The notes under the pieces were generated by a model. It saw nothing but the letters and a program-made list of their open reading frames with translations, searched no databases and was not told where the DNA came from. DNA of 64,000 bases from positions 171,765 through 235,764 of the forward strand of contig NZ_JAFKCS010000006.1 in the NCBI RefSeq assembly GCF_017255015.1. The letters are read 5' to 3'. The stretch is from Bowmanella yangjiangensis (lineage in GTDB: Bacteria > Pseudomonadota > Gammaproteobacteria > Enterobacterales > Alteromonadaceae). Position numbers and translations under genes: made by a program. This document shows positions 16,368 to 25,608 of this stretch, piece after piece; position 1 is the first letter of the stretch, and each line of letters opens with the position of its first letter.

Positions 16368-17305
16368 AAAAAGCACATATTTGGCTGCCGGTGGTACTAG
16401 TCGCGCAGCTACTGATACTGGGTGCCATTGTCGGTAAACGTGAACGTATTATGGCAAACGGTGACGTGGTTTATCTGAAAACCATGCCGGTGGACCCCAG
16501 GGATATTTTTCGTGGCGACTACGTGGTGTTGGATTATGAACTAGTGCACCAGGCAAAGGGAGTGATACAGAACAACAACATCAGCACCGACAACCCCTAT
16601 CTCAGGCTGCAGCCCAACAAGCGTGGTGTGGCCCAACTGGTTTCGGTGGATAGCAATAAGCCACAAGAAGGGCTGTTTATTCGAGGATTTTCAAATACGG
16701 TTAATTACAGTGAAATACCGCAATTACGGCTGGGCATTGAAAAGTACTTTGTCGAACAGGGCGCGGGAAAAGAACTGGAAGCGCTCCGCGGTCAGGCACA
16801 GTCCTGGCAAACACCGCTGGAGGTGCAGGTGGCGCTGGGTGAAGACGGTACACCGGTGATCACCGGCCATCGCTTTAGTCCGATTCGTACCCGCACACGC
16901 TTTGCCGACTTGGAAGATACGCTGCCACAGCGGGATAGGTCGCCCCAACATCTTGAATTCAGCATTGAAAACAACAACCTAGCCACGCTTTCAGTTTTTG
17001 ACAATAAAATACACTGTGGGTTTACGTTGGTGCACGCCGAGACATTGAGACCGGTGTCATTGAACCGGGATTGCAGCGAAGCGGCGCTGGAGAGAACCGA
17101 ACTATCAGCCGGGGCGACCTATCAGGTCACTATCGACCTCTCGCAACCTCAATGGCAGGTTAAAGGTCAATCTGATCCCTTATCACTAGCGGGTGTAGAC
17201 GGTGCCTGGCAGGGATTCCGTTTGCTCTATCGTGACCAAAGTGGTGCAGACGACGGCGAACAAATTATATCGGCTCGCTTTTTCAGACGAGGCGGCATCG
17301 ACTGA
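16364..17305 (+). CDS. GDYXXLXY domain membrane-anchored protein
   Basis: A 313-residue protein with one N-terminal membrane anchor (IWLPVVLVAQLLILGAIVGKRE) and the name-giving motif DIFRGDYVVLDYEL, residues about 45-58. The remainder is probably periplasmic. The family is uncharacterised and usually sits behind DUF2157/DUF4401 membrane genes, as here. The start ATG overlaps the stop of the DUF2157 gene. A 9-bp hairpin (GGCGGCATC/GATGCCGCC, 17291-17312) spans its stop codon without a T tract. Confidence 0.85.
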   Translation: MKKAHIWLPVVLVAQLLILGAIVGKRERIMANGDVVYLKTMPVDPRDIFRGDYVVLDYELVHQAKGVIQNNNISTDNPYLRLQPNKRGVAQLVSVDSNKPQEGLFIRGFSNTVNYSEIPQLRLGIEKYFVEQGAGKELEALRGQAQSWQTPLEVQVALGEDGTPVITGHRFSPIRTRTRFADLEDTLPQRDRSPQHLEFSIENNNLATLSVFDNKIHCGFTLVHAETLRPVSLNRDCSEAALERTELSAGATYQVTIDLSQPQWQVKGQSDPLSLAGVDGAWQGFRLLYRDQSGADDGEQIISARFFRRGGID

Positions 17306-17389
17306 TGCCGCCTTATCCACCTGTTCCTGTTTAGCGGCCACGTGAGTGGCCACCGGCATGCCCGAGCGTGGCAAAAAGTCACAGCTTTG

Positions 17390-17693
17390 TCAGGAGGCGC
17401 GCAAATCAGCCAGCCACACCCCGGCTTGTCTGGCTTCCTGTTCATGCACTTCATCTCGCCAGGGGAGCATAAAACGCATCCACCGCACTAAACTGCTCAC
17501 CGGCTAAAAATGGCCCGCCGTACGCGTGCAAGCCCTGCTGCCAAAGACCGTCGATACGCTGAAACGCATGTGATGCGGTCTGTCCGCCAAATGGCACCAG
17601 CACTTCCTCAAATGGAATATCCAGTGTCGACATCAGTAGCCATGGGCGTAATGACCAGGACGAGTAATTTTTATTGGCAATATACAACTGCAA
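17390..17693 (-). pseudogene. Glutathione S-transferase gene, internally deleted and frameshifted
   Basis: The N-terminal GST segment is intact (LQLYIANKNYSSWSLRPWLLM...PFEEVLVPF). About 90 residues of the middle are missing, after which the C-terminal part resumes (RIDGLWQQGLHA...GPFLAGEQFSAVDAFYAPL). That frame then stops, but the expected end WRDEVHEQEARQAGVWLADLRAS continues in another frame at the same place up to TGA at 17390. So there are at least two deletions, one shifting the frame. The original start is probably TTG at 17693, with GGGGG upstream and overlapping the end of the ABM gene. The product cannot be a functional GST. Confidence 0.8.
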
Positions 17694-17697
17694 CGCA

Positions 17698-18024
17698 TTA
17701 GCCCCCGATAACCTGATAGTTACCGATGTCACCTTCTATTCCCAGCCTTTGCATGGTCTCCTGAGCACTAAATCCCATGGCTTGATGGGCTTCCATCACC
17801 ACCGCCTTGGCGGCATCGATGGCGGCCTGGCTTTGCCACTGGGCAATAGTCACTATGTTGTAACGGCCCGGACCGGCCACTTGTTCCAGCAGTTGGTCCT
17901 GAATAAAGCCCGGCTGCTTGCGTAAAATCTCGTGGGTTGCCAACACCCGCTGCAGAAACTCCTGCTTCGAGGCCTGAGGCACAATAAATTTATCGACACG
18001 AAACACAGACTGATTATCCGACAT
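17698..18024 (-). CDS. Antibiotic biosynthesis monooxygenase (ABM) domain protein
   Basis: A 108-residue alpha/beta-barrel dimer-type ABM protein: FRVDKFIVPQASKQEFLQRV, then LRKQPGFIQDQLLEQ and YNIVTIAQWQSQAAIDAAKA. The family includes quinol monooxygenases and heme-degrading enzymes; the actual substrate is not evident. ATG at 18024 has AAGGGA upstream, and a GTG one codon earlier is possible. It ends next to the decayed GST gene, with which it likely once formed an operon. Confidence 0.82.
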   Translation of the reverse strand: MSDNQSVFRVDKFIVPQASKQEFLQRVLATHEILRKQPGFIQDQLLEQVAGPGRYNIVTIAQWQSQAAIDAAKAVVMEAHQAMGFSAQETMQRLGIEGDIGNYQVIGG

Positions 18025-18401
18025 CACATTGTTCCCTTATTGAAAGGTTGTTATTGCAAGTTTTGAACGGCTTTTAATGCTTTATCTTTCAGCTAATTTT
18101 CAGGAAAACCTCAAACTACGTGAAGTAGCCAGTATTTACCAGTTACGTCACAAACCCTGTCTCTGCTCACCCATCACGTCTATTGGCTTTCAAGGTGATT
18201 ATGAGAAGTTATCGGAGTAATTCACTCAACAACTCAACTACTCGTCGCGCCTTCAGCTATAGTTAGCAAGTCAGCCATCAGGCTTGACATAACCGAAATG
18301 GATGTTGGTTTTATGGCCGTCATCATCCGTTTTCCAGCAAAGTTATCTGTCCCGACAACGTTTCGGAACAGCTCAGACGCAGAAAACAGGAGAAGGCAGG
18401 T
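18025..18401. other. Non-coding region upstream of the papain-like gene
   Basis: About 375 bp with no supported gene. A consensus -35 (TTGACA, 18284-18289) and a TTTTAT (18309-18314) with a long 19-base spacer could drive the downstream gene. No repeats or known RNA. Confidence 0.35.
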
Positions 18402-19442
18402 ATGAGCAAATACGAGGGAGATATCATTGATCTGCTTGCGCAAAAGCATGCCCAGGCTATCTACCCCATCCCCGAATTACTACCCAATCAACGGGGGCCA
18501 AGTTGCGGATTTTACGCCCTGGGTTATGTACTGAATTATTGGCATAGCCGCTTCGAAGAGTTTGGCGGGGACTACCTTGTACAACCCCCTCTTCCACCGC
18601 GCGGCAATATGGACGGACCAAAGCAAACTCCCAGCTCTAACACTGAGAGGCAGCAGAGAAATCAACTGGCAGCCAAAGGCCAATTTAAATCCCTAAGGCA
18701 ATACGGTAAATACCATGGATTAACAGTGTTAGGCTCGGTATTTAATGCCATGGATTTGGTCCGCGTAGCTAAAGGCCAAAACTCGCAGTATGCGGGTCAG
18801 TTTGATGGTAATGTCGTAGATGTTAGCGTCGAGAATTTCACTACACTGGTGAAGCGATTGCTTGAATGGGAATGCCCGATTATCGTGCCCTATGACGTTT
18901 CGGTGGATGACGTAACTGAGGGCGAACCCACCCAGAAAACAGGAGAAGCCGCTCACTGGATTGCCATTATTGGTTACTATCGTGAAGGCCAGGATGACTA
19001 CGCAATCTATTACAACTGGGGAGGATTCTACACAGCAAAGCTTCAGGACTTTGCGGTGTCCAATGCGCAGCTAACCAGCAATCGCCACCTCACCTTCGCC
19101 AAATACCGAATAGTGGATCAACATCAAAACGTTTACATCAGCGATTATGCACGTCGTTCTGCCATGCAGAGAACTGTGCGCAGCTGGCAGCGAGAAGAAA
19201 TGGAGGAAGGAGGCGATCTACAATTCAAGCTGGAGCGGGATATCACTAAGCATACACGCCTGCATAATCCTGAATTCAATGATCCCACCGAAAATGGCAG
19301 GGCGCCGGAAGGCCGCGCTGATCAGCTAGATGGCCGAGACCGAATGATAATAGGCGGTTTACGTGGCAAGGTGGTGGTGGTGTATCGAAGCGAGGATGCG
19401 CAGACAATCAGAGGCACACTGCAGGGATATCACTACAATTAG
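18402..19442 (+). CDS. Orphan papain-like cysteine peptidase-type protein
   Basis: A 346-residue protein with no family that I recognise firmly. The N-terminal third has Q30-RGPS-C35-GFYALGYVLNYWH, resembling the oxyanion Gln plus catalytic Cys of papain-fold enzymes. AAHWIAIIGYY (H185) and IYYNWGGFY (N205) then complete a Cys-His-Asn order. The spacing and the QxGPxCG motif resemble C39-like peptidases and the UPF0692/actin-maturation-protease group, but this is by eye only. No signal peptide or membrane segment. The C-terminal 90 residues are charged and end in a small beta-rich part (MIIGGLRGKVVVVYRSE). It stands alone. ATG has AGGAGAAGG upstream. It could be a housekeeping peptidase or a toxin/effector. 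Confidence 0.6.
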   Translation: MSKYEGDIIDLLAQKHAQAIYPIPELLPNQRGPSCGFYALGYVLNYWHSRFEEFGGDYLVQPPLPPRGNMDGPKQTPSSNTERQQRNQLAAKGQFKSLRQYGKYHGLTVLGSVFNAMDLVRVAKGQNSQYAGQFDGNVVDVSVENFTTLVKRLLEWECPIIVPYDVSVDDVTEGEPTQKTGEAAHWIAIIGYYREGQDDYAIYYNWGGFYTAKLQDFAVSNAQLTSNRHLTFAKYRIVDQHQNVYISDYARRSAMQRTVRSWQREEMEEGGDLQFKLERDITKHTRLHNPEFNDPTENGRAPEGRADQLDGRDRMIIGGLRGKVVVVYRSEDAQTIRGTLQGYHYN

Positions 19443-19501
19443 GTCAGCATCAGGGGAAGGTGAGCCATCTCACCTTCCCGTAGGCCAGCATTTAAAACAG
19501 G

Positions 19502-21184
19502 TTATTCCTGGGATGTCGCCGCCTCACTGGCTTTGTGTTTAACAATCACCGACCAGGCTTCCAACATTACCAATACGCTAACGATTAGTACGATCAAATC
19601 CAGCCCTACCAGTAGCCAGTTACCTTGCTGGTAGTATTCGCCGAGCTTAATTACTCCGGCGAAAAACGCCATTACCAGCACAAAGCTCATGGGAATAAGG
19701 GTATAAATCGCGGGACGACCGGCCTTGATCAGCATCACCGAAATCACCAGCAGTGTCAGGCTGGCCAGGATCTGATTGGTTGAACCAAACAACGGCCAGA
19801 TAATCATGCCGCCGCTGCCAGAAGAACCACCAGCACCAAAAGCCAGCAGCAAACAGCAGGCTACCGCCAGCAAGGTGGCAACGATGCCGTTTCTGAGTGC
19901 CTTTACCTGATAAATCTCACCCCACTCCTGAATAATATAACGCTGCAGGCGTACACCTGAGTCCATGGTCGTGCCAGCAAACAGCACCACCATCACCGCC
20001 AGTAAGGTGGAGGAAATTTCCACGGACAGGCCCCAACCACTTTGAATAAGATTGGCACCGCCGGTAATAAAGGCATTCACGCTACCGGCGCCCAAATGGC
20101 TGTATACCTCGTGCCATTCCTCGGGTGACGCGGCCAGCATCACTCCGCTTACTGCCACTAGCGTAATCAGGGCCAGGCAACCTTCACCAACCGCCCCCAG
20201 ATAGCCCACAAAGCGGCCATCGGTTTCTTTATCCAGCTGTTTGGAACTGGTACCGGATGACACTATGCCGTGAAAGCCCGATACCGCCCCGCAGGCTATA
20301 GTGACAAACAGCAGGGGTATAATACTGGGCGTATCCACCGCCACCTGGGTATTAAAGGCCGGTGCGGTGATGTCGGGCATGGACACAAACACCGCGCCAT
20401 ACAACAGCACTAAGCCCACCAACAGTTGCATACCATTGATAAAATCTCGCGGCTGCAACAGCATCCACACCGGCAATAAGGAAGCAATGGCCGCATAAAC
20501 AAACAGGATAATGATCCAGTTGGCTTTATCACTCAGACCAAACATCTCGGCAGGCAGCGCCAGGGGCATGTCACTGCCCACCACAATGCTGTAATAAAGT
20601 ATCCCGACCCCGACCAGACAAAGCGGAATCAACGGCACCTTGCGTTTTAGCAACTGGCCGATAACCAGGGCCACCACAATAGCGGCCCAGGCAGGAAATA
20701 CCGAGTTAGGTTGTGAAACAAAGGAATTGGCAATTACCACCCCAAACACCGCATTCACCATCAGCAAGACCAGAAACACCACCACCATAAACAGCGAGCG
20801 GGTGCGCTTGCCAATCACGGATTCAGACAAGGCTCCCATGGACTTACCCTTGTTACGGGCACTGGCCCACAGCGCACCCATGTCATGTACGCCGGCAAAA
20901 AAGATAGTACCCAGCACCACCCATAGCACGGCGGGCACCCAGCCCCAGTAAACCGCGATGGCTGGACCGACAATGGGGGCGGCCCCGGCTACCGAGGTAA
21001 AATGGTGGCCCCAAAGCACCACCTTATTGGTTGGCACATAATCCACGCCATCCTGCAATTCATGGGCAGGGGTGATAAATCTGTCGTCCATGGCAAAGAT
21101 TTTCTCAGCAATGAACTTGGAATAAACCAGCCAGCCGAACAACATGCCGACCAAGCCGAGTAACACGATAGTGACGGATTGCAT
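19502..21184 (-). CDS. cstA: CstA family carrier (carbon starvation protein / pyruvate-peptide transporter)
   Basis: A 560-residue inner-membrane transporter with about 15 hydrophobic segments. It shows the CstA signatures VVLWGHHFTSVAGAAPIVGPAIAVYWGW, GTIFFAGVHDMGALWASAR and SGFHGIVSSGTSSKQL. CstA and BtsT homologues import pyruvate or peptides under nutrient limitation. The protein is shorter than E. coli CstA (about 700 residues), so the exact subfamily is uncertain. The start at 21184 has AGGAATG upstream; an in-frame ATG at 21217 has no ribosome binding site. Confidence 0.88.
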   Translation of the reverse strand: MQSVTIVLLGLVGMLFGWLVYSKFIAEKIFAMDDRFITPAHELQDGVDYVPTNKVVLWGHHFTSVAGAAPIVGPAIAVYWGWVPAVLWVVLGTIFFAGVHDMGALWASARNKGKSMGALSESVIGKRTRSLFMVVVFLVLLMVNAVFGVVIANSFVSQPNSVFPAWAAIVVALVIGQLLKRKVPLIPLCLVGVGILYYSIVVGSDMPLALPAEMFGLSDKANWIIILFVYAAIASLLPVWMLLQPRDFINGMQLLVGLVLLYGAVFVSMPDITAPAFNTQVAVDTPSIIPLLFVTIACGAVSGFHGIVSSGTSSKQLDKETDGRFVGYLGAVGEGCLALITLVAVSGVMLAASPEEWHEVYSHLGAGSVNAFITGGANLIQSGWGLSVEISSTLLAVMVVLFAGTTMDSGVRLQRYIIQEWGEIYQVKALRNGIVATLLAVACCLLLAFGAGGSSGSGGMIIWPLFGSTNQILASLTLLVISVMLIKAGRPAIYTLIPMSFVLVMAFFAGVIKLGEYYQQGNWLLVGLDLIVLIVSVLVMLEAWSVIVKHKASEAATSQE

Positions 21185-21355
21185 AACAACATTCCTGTGA
21201 AAGCCTGAATTAACCATATCAGGTTAAGCAAAAATGTCTCTGCTGCTTTGGTCATACCTGCTGAACGCTCAAGAGCTGATTCAACGGCTTTTCGGGGTGA
21301 CTGGCGCCGACGGGATTTGCTAACATAGGCCCATCCTTTTCCAAGTGACCACGCC

Positions 21356-22162
21356 ATGAAATTTATCTCTTTTAATATCAATGGACTACGCGCAAGACTT
21401 CATCAGCTTCAGGCATTAATCGACAAACATCAGCCGGATGTTATCGGTTTGCAGGAAACCAAAGTACATGACGATATGTTTCCCCGCGAGGAAGTTGAAG
21501 CCATGGGCTACCACGTAAACTTCTTCGGCCAGAAAGGTCATTATGGTGTGGCGCTGCTCAGCAAGCAGCAACCACTGGCAGTACAATACGGTTTTCCCGG
21601 TGATGATCCCGAAGCTCAGCGTCGCATGATTATGGCCACTTATCAGATGGAAGATGGCGCTCAGGTACGGGTGTTAAATGGCTATTTTCCACAGGGAGAA
21701 AGTCAGGATCACGAAACCAAGTACCCGGCCAAGCGCAAATTTTATGCTGACCTGCAAGACTACCTGACTAACAATCACAGCCCCGAGGAACGACTCATTG
21801 TGATGGGCGATGTAAATATCTCGCATCAGGATCAGGATATCGGCATTGGCGAGCCCAATCGTCTGCGCTGGCTGAAAACCGGTAAGTGCAGCTTCCTGCC
21901 TGAAGAGCGGGAATGGCTAAACCGACTGTTAAGTTGGGGACTGACCGACAGTTTTCGCAGTCTGCACCCGGAAGTTGTGGACCAATACAGCTGGTTTGAT
22001 TACCGCTCCAAAGGCTTTGATGACAATCGCGGTCTGCGTATTGACCTGATTCTGGCCACGCCCAGTTTGCACACACAATTGGTTGAAGCGGGTATTGACT
22101 ACGAATTGCGCGGTATCGACAAGCCATCTGACCATGCGCCCATTTGGGCTGTGTATCGGTAA
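21356..22162 (+). CDS. xthA: Exodeoxyribonuclease III
   Basis: A 268-residue Mg2+-dependent AP endonuclease and 3'-exonuclease of base excision repair. The family signatures are complete: [48 protein letters not shown], the active-site region [11 protein letters not shown] and the closing SDHAPIW. Length matches E. coli XthA. It is divergent from the CstA-type gene, and the CbiM-like gene follows after six bases. Confidence 0.97.
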   Translation: MKFISFNINGLRARLHQLQALIDKHQPDVIGLQETKVHDDMFPREEVEAMGYHVNFFGQKGHYGVALLSKQQPLAVQYGFPGDDPEAQRRMIMATYQMEDGAQVRVLNGYFPQGESQDHETKYPAKRKFYADLQDYLTNNHSPEERLIVMGDVNISHQDQDIGIGEPNRLRWLKTGKCSFLPEEREWLNRLLSWGLTDSFRSLHPEVVDQYSWFDYRSKGFDDNRGLRIDLILATPSLHTQLVEAGIDYELRGIDKPSDHAPIWAVYR

Positions 22163-22168
22163 CATCAA

Positions 22169-22825
22169 GTGTTAGAAAATCTGACCGCACTGCAAAGCCT
22201 GGCCTGGGTGGCTTACCTGGGCCTGATGTTAAGCCTGTTTAAAAATGCCCCGCTTCGCCAGTTGTTGCATGACAAGCATAGTCAGCACCTGATCTTTGGT
22301 TCGGCAGCCTGTTTGTTTGTGCTGTGGCTGTTTCGCGCCGGTATCTATGACGGATTAAGCGTGCACTTTTTGTGGTTGTCGGCCCTCACCCTAGTGCTCG
22401 GCCTCAGACGCGCCCTGCTCAGCAGTTTTTTAGCCTTGGCCGGTATCACCTTAGTGGGTAAAGAAAGCTGGAGCATGTTCGGGGTTAACGGCCTACTGGG
22501 CATTAGCCTGCCGTTGGCACTGGCGTACCTCATATATAACCTGTCGTTTCACAAGCTACCACGACACGTCTTTATCTATATATTTCTGTGCGCCTTTATT
22601 CCCGGCGCAATGCTTATCACCTTAAAGATGTTTCTGATGGGCGGTTACTTCGTTCTGGACGGCATTCATAGCTGGGACGTAGTCGTAGATAACTACCTGT
22701 TGCTGATCCCACTAATGCTGTTCCCAGAAGCCATGCTTAATGGTATGACTATTACCTTGCTTATCATTTATTGCCCTACCTGGGTCTACACCTTTTACGA
22801 TAAATATTACATTAAGGATAAATGA
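22169..22825 (+). CDS. CbiM-like energy-coupling factor permease family membrane protein
   Basis: A 218-residue membrane protein with about six helices. It has the CbiM/PF01891-type features VHFLWLSALTLVLGLRRALLS, NGLLGISLPLALAYLIY and PEAMLNGMTITLLIIYCPTWV. Cobalt/nickel CbiM proteins begin with a metal-binding Met-His start, which is absent here. No ATPase or CbiQ partner is nearby, so a metal-uptake role is not established. It starts with GTG six bases after xthA and ends one base before the next start, so the three genes are probably one transcript. Confidence 0.75.
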   Translation: MLENLTALQSLAWVAYLGLMLSLFKNAPLRQLLHDKHSQHLIFGSAACLFVLWLFRAGIYDGLSVHFLWLSALTLVLGLRRALLSSFLALAGITLVGKESWSMFGVNGLLGISLPLALAYLIYNLSFHKLPRHVFIYIFLCAFIPGAMLITLKMFLMGGYFVLDGIHSWDVVVDNYLLLIPLMLFPEAMLNGMTITLLIIYCPTWVYTFYDKYYIKDK

Positions 22826-22826
22826 C

Positions 22827-24143
22827 ATGTTGAAACGCCCGTTGTTGCTGTGTTCCAGCTTGCTTGCACTGAGCGCCTGCCAACCCTCACCGCAAACCAC
22901 GCAGCAACCACAGGAGCAACAGACATCCCCCCTTCCCCGTCTGGAAGACCAAGTCTTTTATCAACAAAGCGTGGATGTTTTTCCTTATTTGCCGGCCGAC
23001 TTGAGTGAGCCTTATATTGATTGCCCGCTTACTGTGCAAGCGCCTTCGGAACAATACCAAAGCGCGGCGCAAACCGACTACGCAACGCCGGGCTGGGAGC
23101 AACGCATAGCCGCTGATTGGCAGTTTTTTGGCAATGACAGTCAGAATGGCCGCCTACTGGTTATCGATCACAGACTGACAGAAAATGACCTGAGCTATCG
23201 ATACCTGGCCAACGGCAACAGCCAAAACGAACTCTACGAGCCGTGGAGTTCTTCCAAGGTGATGGCATTTACGGGGGCGGTCAGTAAAGCCCGTCAATCC
23301 GGCGTTGGCGCAAACAGCCTGGCTGGCGACGTGCCTATAGCGGATTTGATCACCAGTATCCACACCTATTTCCCTTTTGGTATGGCCGATGGCAATTCCA
23401 ATGCTATCGCCTCATATTTTATTAATGTCAGTGGCCGGGATTATCTGACCAGCCTATTCCACGATGCCTGGTTAAAGCTAAGTAATCCGAACATATTTAT
23501 GCGCGGGGCCTATGGCAGTGTGTTGTTTGATCCCGGCAGCGATACTTGGCAGGACAGAAGCACCAAAAAATCCGTGAGCATGTCTCGCCTGACCGACAAT
23601 CAGCAGGATCCTGGCTATTTGCCCTATCGCTGTGATAACTGTGGCCTGACGGGCAATAAACCCATGACGACTTTAGCCCAGGCTGAATGGCTAAAACGGT
23701 TGGCCAGTCATGTTGCCGAGCCAACAACACGTCATCCGGGCCTTGAAGAAGAAGACATCCGCACGCTGTTTTATGGGGTGGGACACTCTGATGTGACGCA
23801 CCAATATGGCGGCATGTTGATGGGGATTTCAAACCTGCTGGCCGATGCCATTGCCAAGCAAATAGATGGCCCTGGTGACAGTAACAGCAAGCTCAATCAA
23901 ATTAGCGACGGCAAATGGCGGATTTTTCAAAAGTTAGGCTCGGGTCCCAGTGAGACACGCAAACGTGCAGAGATGGTGATGCTGGCCCAGGTATGCCTAC
24001 CCGACTACCAAGGCGGTCGCGCATTTACGCTGGCAGCACAAGCTGGGGTAGATGGCGACGAAGAATGGCAGGTTAACCAGGCGGCCATGAAATTGCAGGC
24101 CTTGCTGGACAACGGCATGGCTACCTTGCTCGCCCGACCTTAG
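22827..24143 (+). CDS. Lipoprotein with a penicillin-binding/beta-lactamase-like fold signature
   Basis: A 438-residue lipoprotein (lipobox LSAC, Cys18). Motifs in the order of serine penicillin-recognising enzymes are visible: S141-S-S-K144 in EPWSSSKVMAFTG as the SxxK site, a GNSNAIASYF stretch as a possible SxN, and FQKLGSGPSE as a KTG-like motif. This suggests a beta-lactamase-fold hydrolase or inactive relative facing the periplasm. The sequence between the motifs is unfamiliar to me and includes CDNCG (residues about 268-272), which could bind metal or form a disulfide. Not a typical PBP. It follows the CbiM-like gene by one base. Confidence 0.5.
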   Translation: MLKRPLLLCSSLLALSACQPSPQTTQQPQEQQTSPLPRLEDQVFYQQSVDVFPYLPADLSEPYIDCPLTVQAPSEQYQSAAQTDYATPGWEQRIAADWQFFGNDSQNGRLLVIDHRLTENDLSYRYLANGNSQNELYEPWSSSKVMAFTGAVSKARQSGVGANSLAGDVPIADLITSIHTYFPFGMADGNSNAIASYFINVSGRDYLTSLFHDAWLKLSNPNIFMRGAYGSVLFDPGSDTWQDRSTKKSVSMSRLTDNQQDPGYLPYRCDNCGLTGNKPMTTLAQAEWLKRLASHVAEPTTRHPGLEEEDIRTLFYGVGHSDVTHQYGGMLMGISNLLADAIAKQIDGPGDSNSKLNQISDGKWRIFQKLGSGPSETRKRAEMVMLAQVCLPDYQGGRAFTLAAQAGVDGDEEWQVNQAAMKLQALLDNGMATLLARP

Positions 24144-24359
24144 CCCCTTTATTCAGGCAGAAGTGCGTTATCCCTTGGTTTCTTGGCGCGCCAGATTGTT
24201 AAACGCTACTAAGGTCAAGGGAATATCACGCCTAAGGGTATGAAATTGGCATTTCAGGTACCCGTCAAGTCACACGAAGTGGTTAGACTATTTTCGCACT
24301 TACTTTAAAATGAGGCCGCATTATGCCCCTGCGAACCGTGAAGCTTTAAGGAGAGCCTG

Positions 24360-25607
24360 GTGCAAAAGCTGCAGCTATTGGCCAAACGCGCCATCCCTGC
24401 CCTGATATTGCTGTACATCAGCACCCTGCTGGCGCAAAGCGCCCATCCCTTGCTGATTAAATGGTCCAGCCAACTCAGTTATCTGCCGCTGATCGCGTTG
24501 GCGATTGCCGGCCTTATCGCATTGCAGTTTTCACGCAGTCGTATGGCGCTATTCAGCCTGATGCTGATGCTGCCTTACGCCGCCCAGTTATGGCCCGAGA
24601 TCAGCTGGCTGCAATTACAGGCCCCGCCCCTATCTTTACTGCTTATGGCCTGTATGGTGTGGCTTATCTGGGATAAAGACCGCGGATTTGCCCTACCCAA
24701 CGCGCTATTGAGTATTGCCCAGATAAGTCTGGCTGCGGCTGTTATTTATTTTGTATTCCAGCAACTTAGTGCTCAACCACTGGATTGGCTGGCAAATCTA
24801 ATTGCCTGGCTTCCGCAGCTCCATCTGTCGGCCTTCAGTCCCTTGGAAACAGGGCTATATGCAGGCTTACTGATGATAGCCCTTGTCCGGGTTGCACTGA
24901 GCCCAAGCAACAACCATTGTGCGCTGTTTGTCAGTCTGTTGCTGCTGCCCATGTTGCAATATCCCGGTAAACAACAACTTTTAATCGGGCAGTTAGCCAT
25001 ACTCACAATAGCCATCGTGTTCTTAATCGGCGTGATTATGGACAGCCACAATATGGCTTTTCGTGATGAGTTAACCGGTATCCCTTCACGTCGCGCCTTA
25101 ATGCAATATGTGCAAACCCTGGGCAAAAAATACGTTGTGGTGATGGCGGATATTGACCACTTTAAGTCATTTAACGATACCTACGGCCATGATGTGGGCG
25201 ATCAGGTACTGCGCCTTGTTGCCAGCCGTATGACCAAAGTTACCGGCGGAGGCAAAGCATTTCGTTACGGTGGTGAGGAATTTACTATTATCTTCCCACG
25301 CAAAGAGCCAGGTGAGATTAAGGCCCATCTTGAAGCCCTGCGCGAAGACATTGCCAATTACCAGATGGTGATCCGAAGCCCGGACCGTCCGGCAAAGAAA
25401 ACCAAACAAACCGCTCAGTCTCGCAGCAAGGCCAAGCCTAAACCCACGACTTCATCTGGCAAACAAAGCGTGCAAGTGACTTGTAGTTTCGGCGCAGCGC
25501 AGCGCAGTCAAACCAGTAGCGAGTTTATGGCCGTAATGAAACAGGCCGACCTGGCCTTATATGACGCAAAAAAAGCCGGTCGGAACTGTGTCAAAATTCG
25601 CGCCTGA
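24360..25607 (+). CDS. Membrane diguanylate cyclase (GGDEF)
   Basis: A 415-residue protein making cyclic di-GMP. The first 230 residues form about eight membrane helices without a recognised sensor. The GGDEF domain follows: DELTGIPSRRALM, MADIDHFKSFNDTYGHDVGDQVLR and the active site FRYGGEEFTIIFP. The inhibitory RxxD site is absent. A lysine- and serine-rich insertion of about 30 residues (near RPAKKTKQTAQSRSKAK) splits the late part of the domain before VTCSFGAA. It starts with GTG preceded by AAGGAG and stands alone, convergent with the esterase. Confidence 0.9.
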   Translation: MQKLQLLAKRAIPALILLYISTLLAQSAHPLLIKWSSQLSYLPLIALAIAGLIALQFSRSRMALFSLMLMLPYAAQLWPEISWLQLQAPPLSLLLMACMVWLIWDKDRGFALPNALLSIAQISLAAAVIYFVFQQLSAQPLDWLANLIAWLPQLHLSAFSPLETGLYAGLLMIALVRVALSPSNNHCALFVSLLLLPMLQYPGKQQLLIGQLAILTIAIVFLIGVIMDSHNMAFRDELTGIPSRRALMQYVQTLGKKYVVVMADIDHFKSFNDTYGHDVGDQVLRLVASRMTKVTGGGKAFRYGGEEFTIIFPRKEPGEIKAHLEALREDIANYQMVIRSPDRPAKKTKQTAQSRSKAKPKPTTSSGKQSVQVTCSFGAAQRSQTSSEFMAVMKQADLALYDAKKAGRNCVKIRA

Positions 25608-25608
25608 A

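Noticed and set aside
18234..18449. 71-codon minus-strand frame before the papain-like gene
   Set aside because: Overlaps the start and ribosome binding site of the papain-like gene and has no recognisable content.
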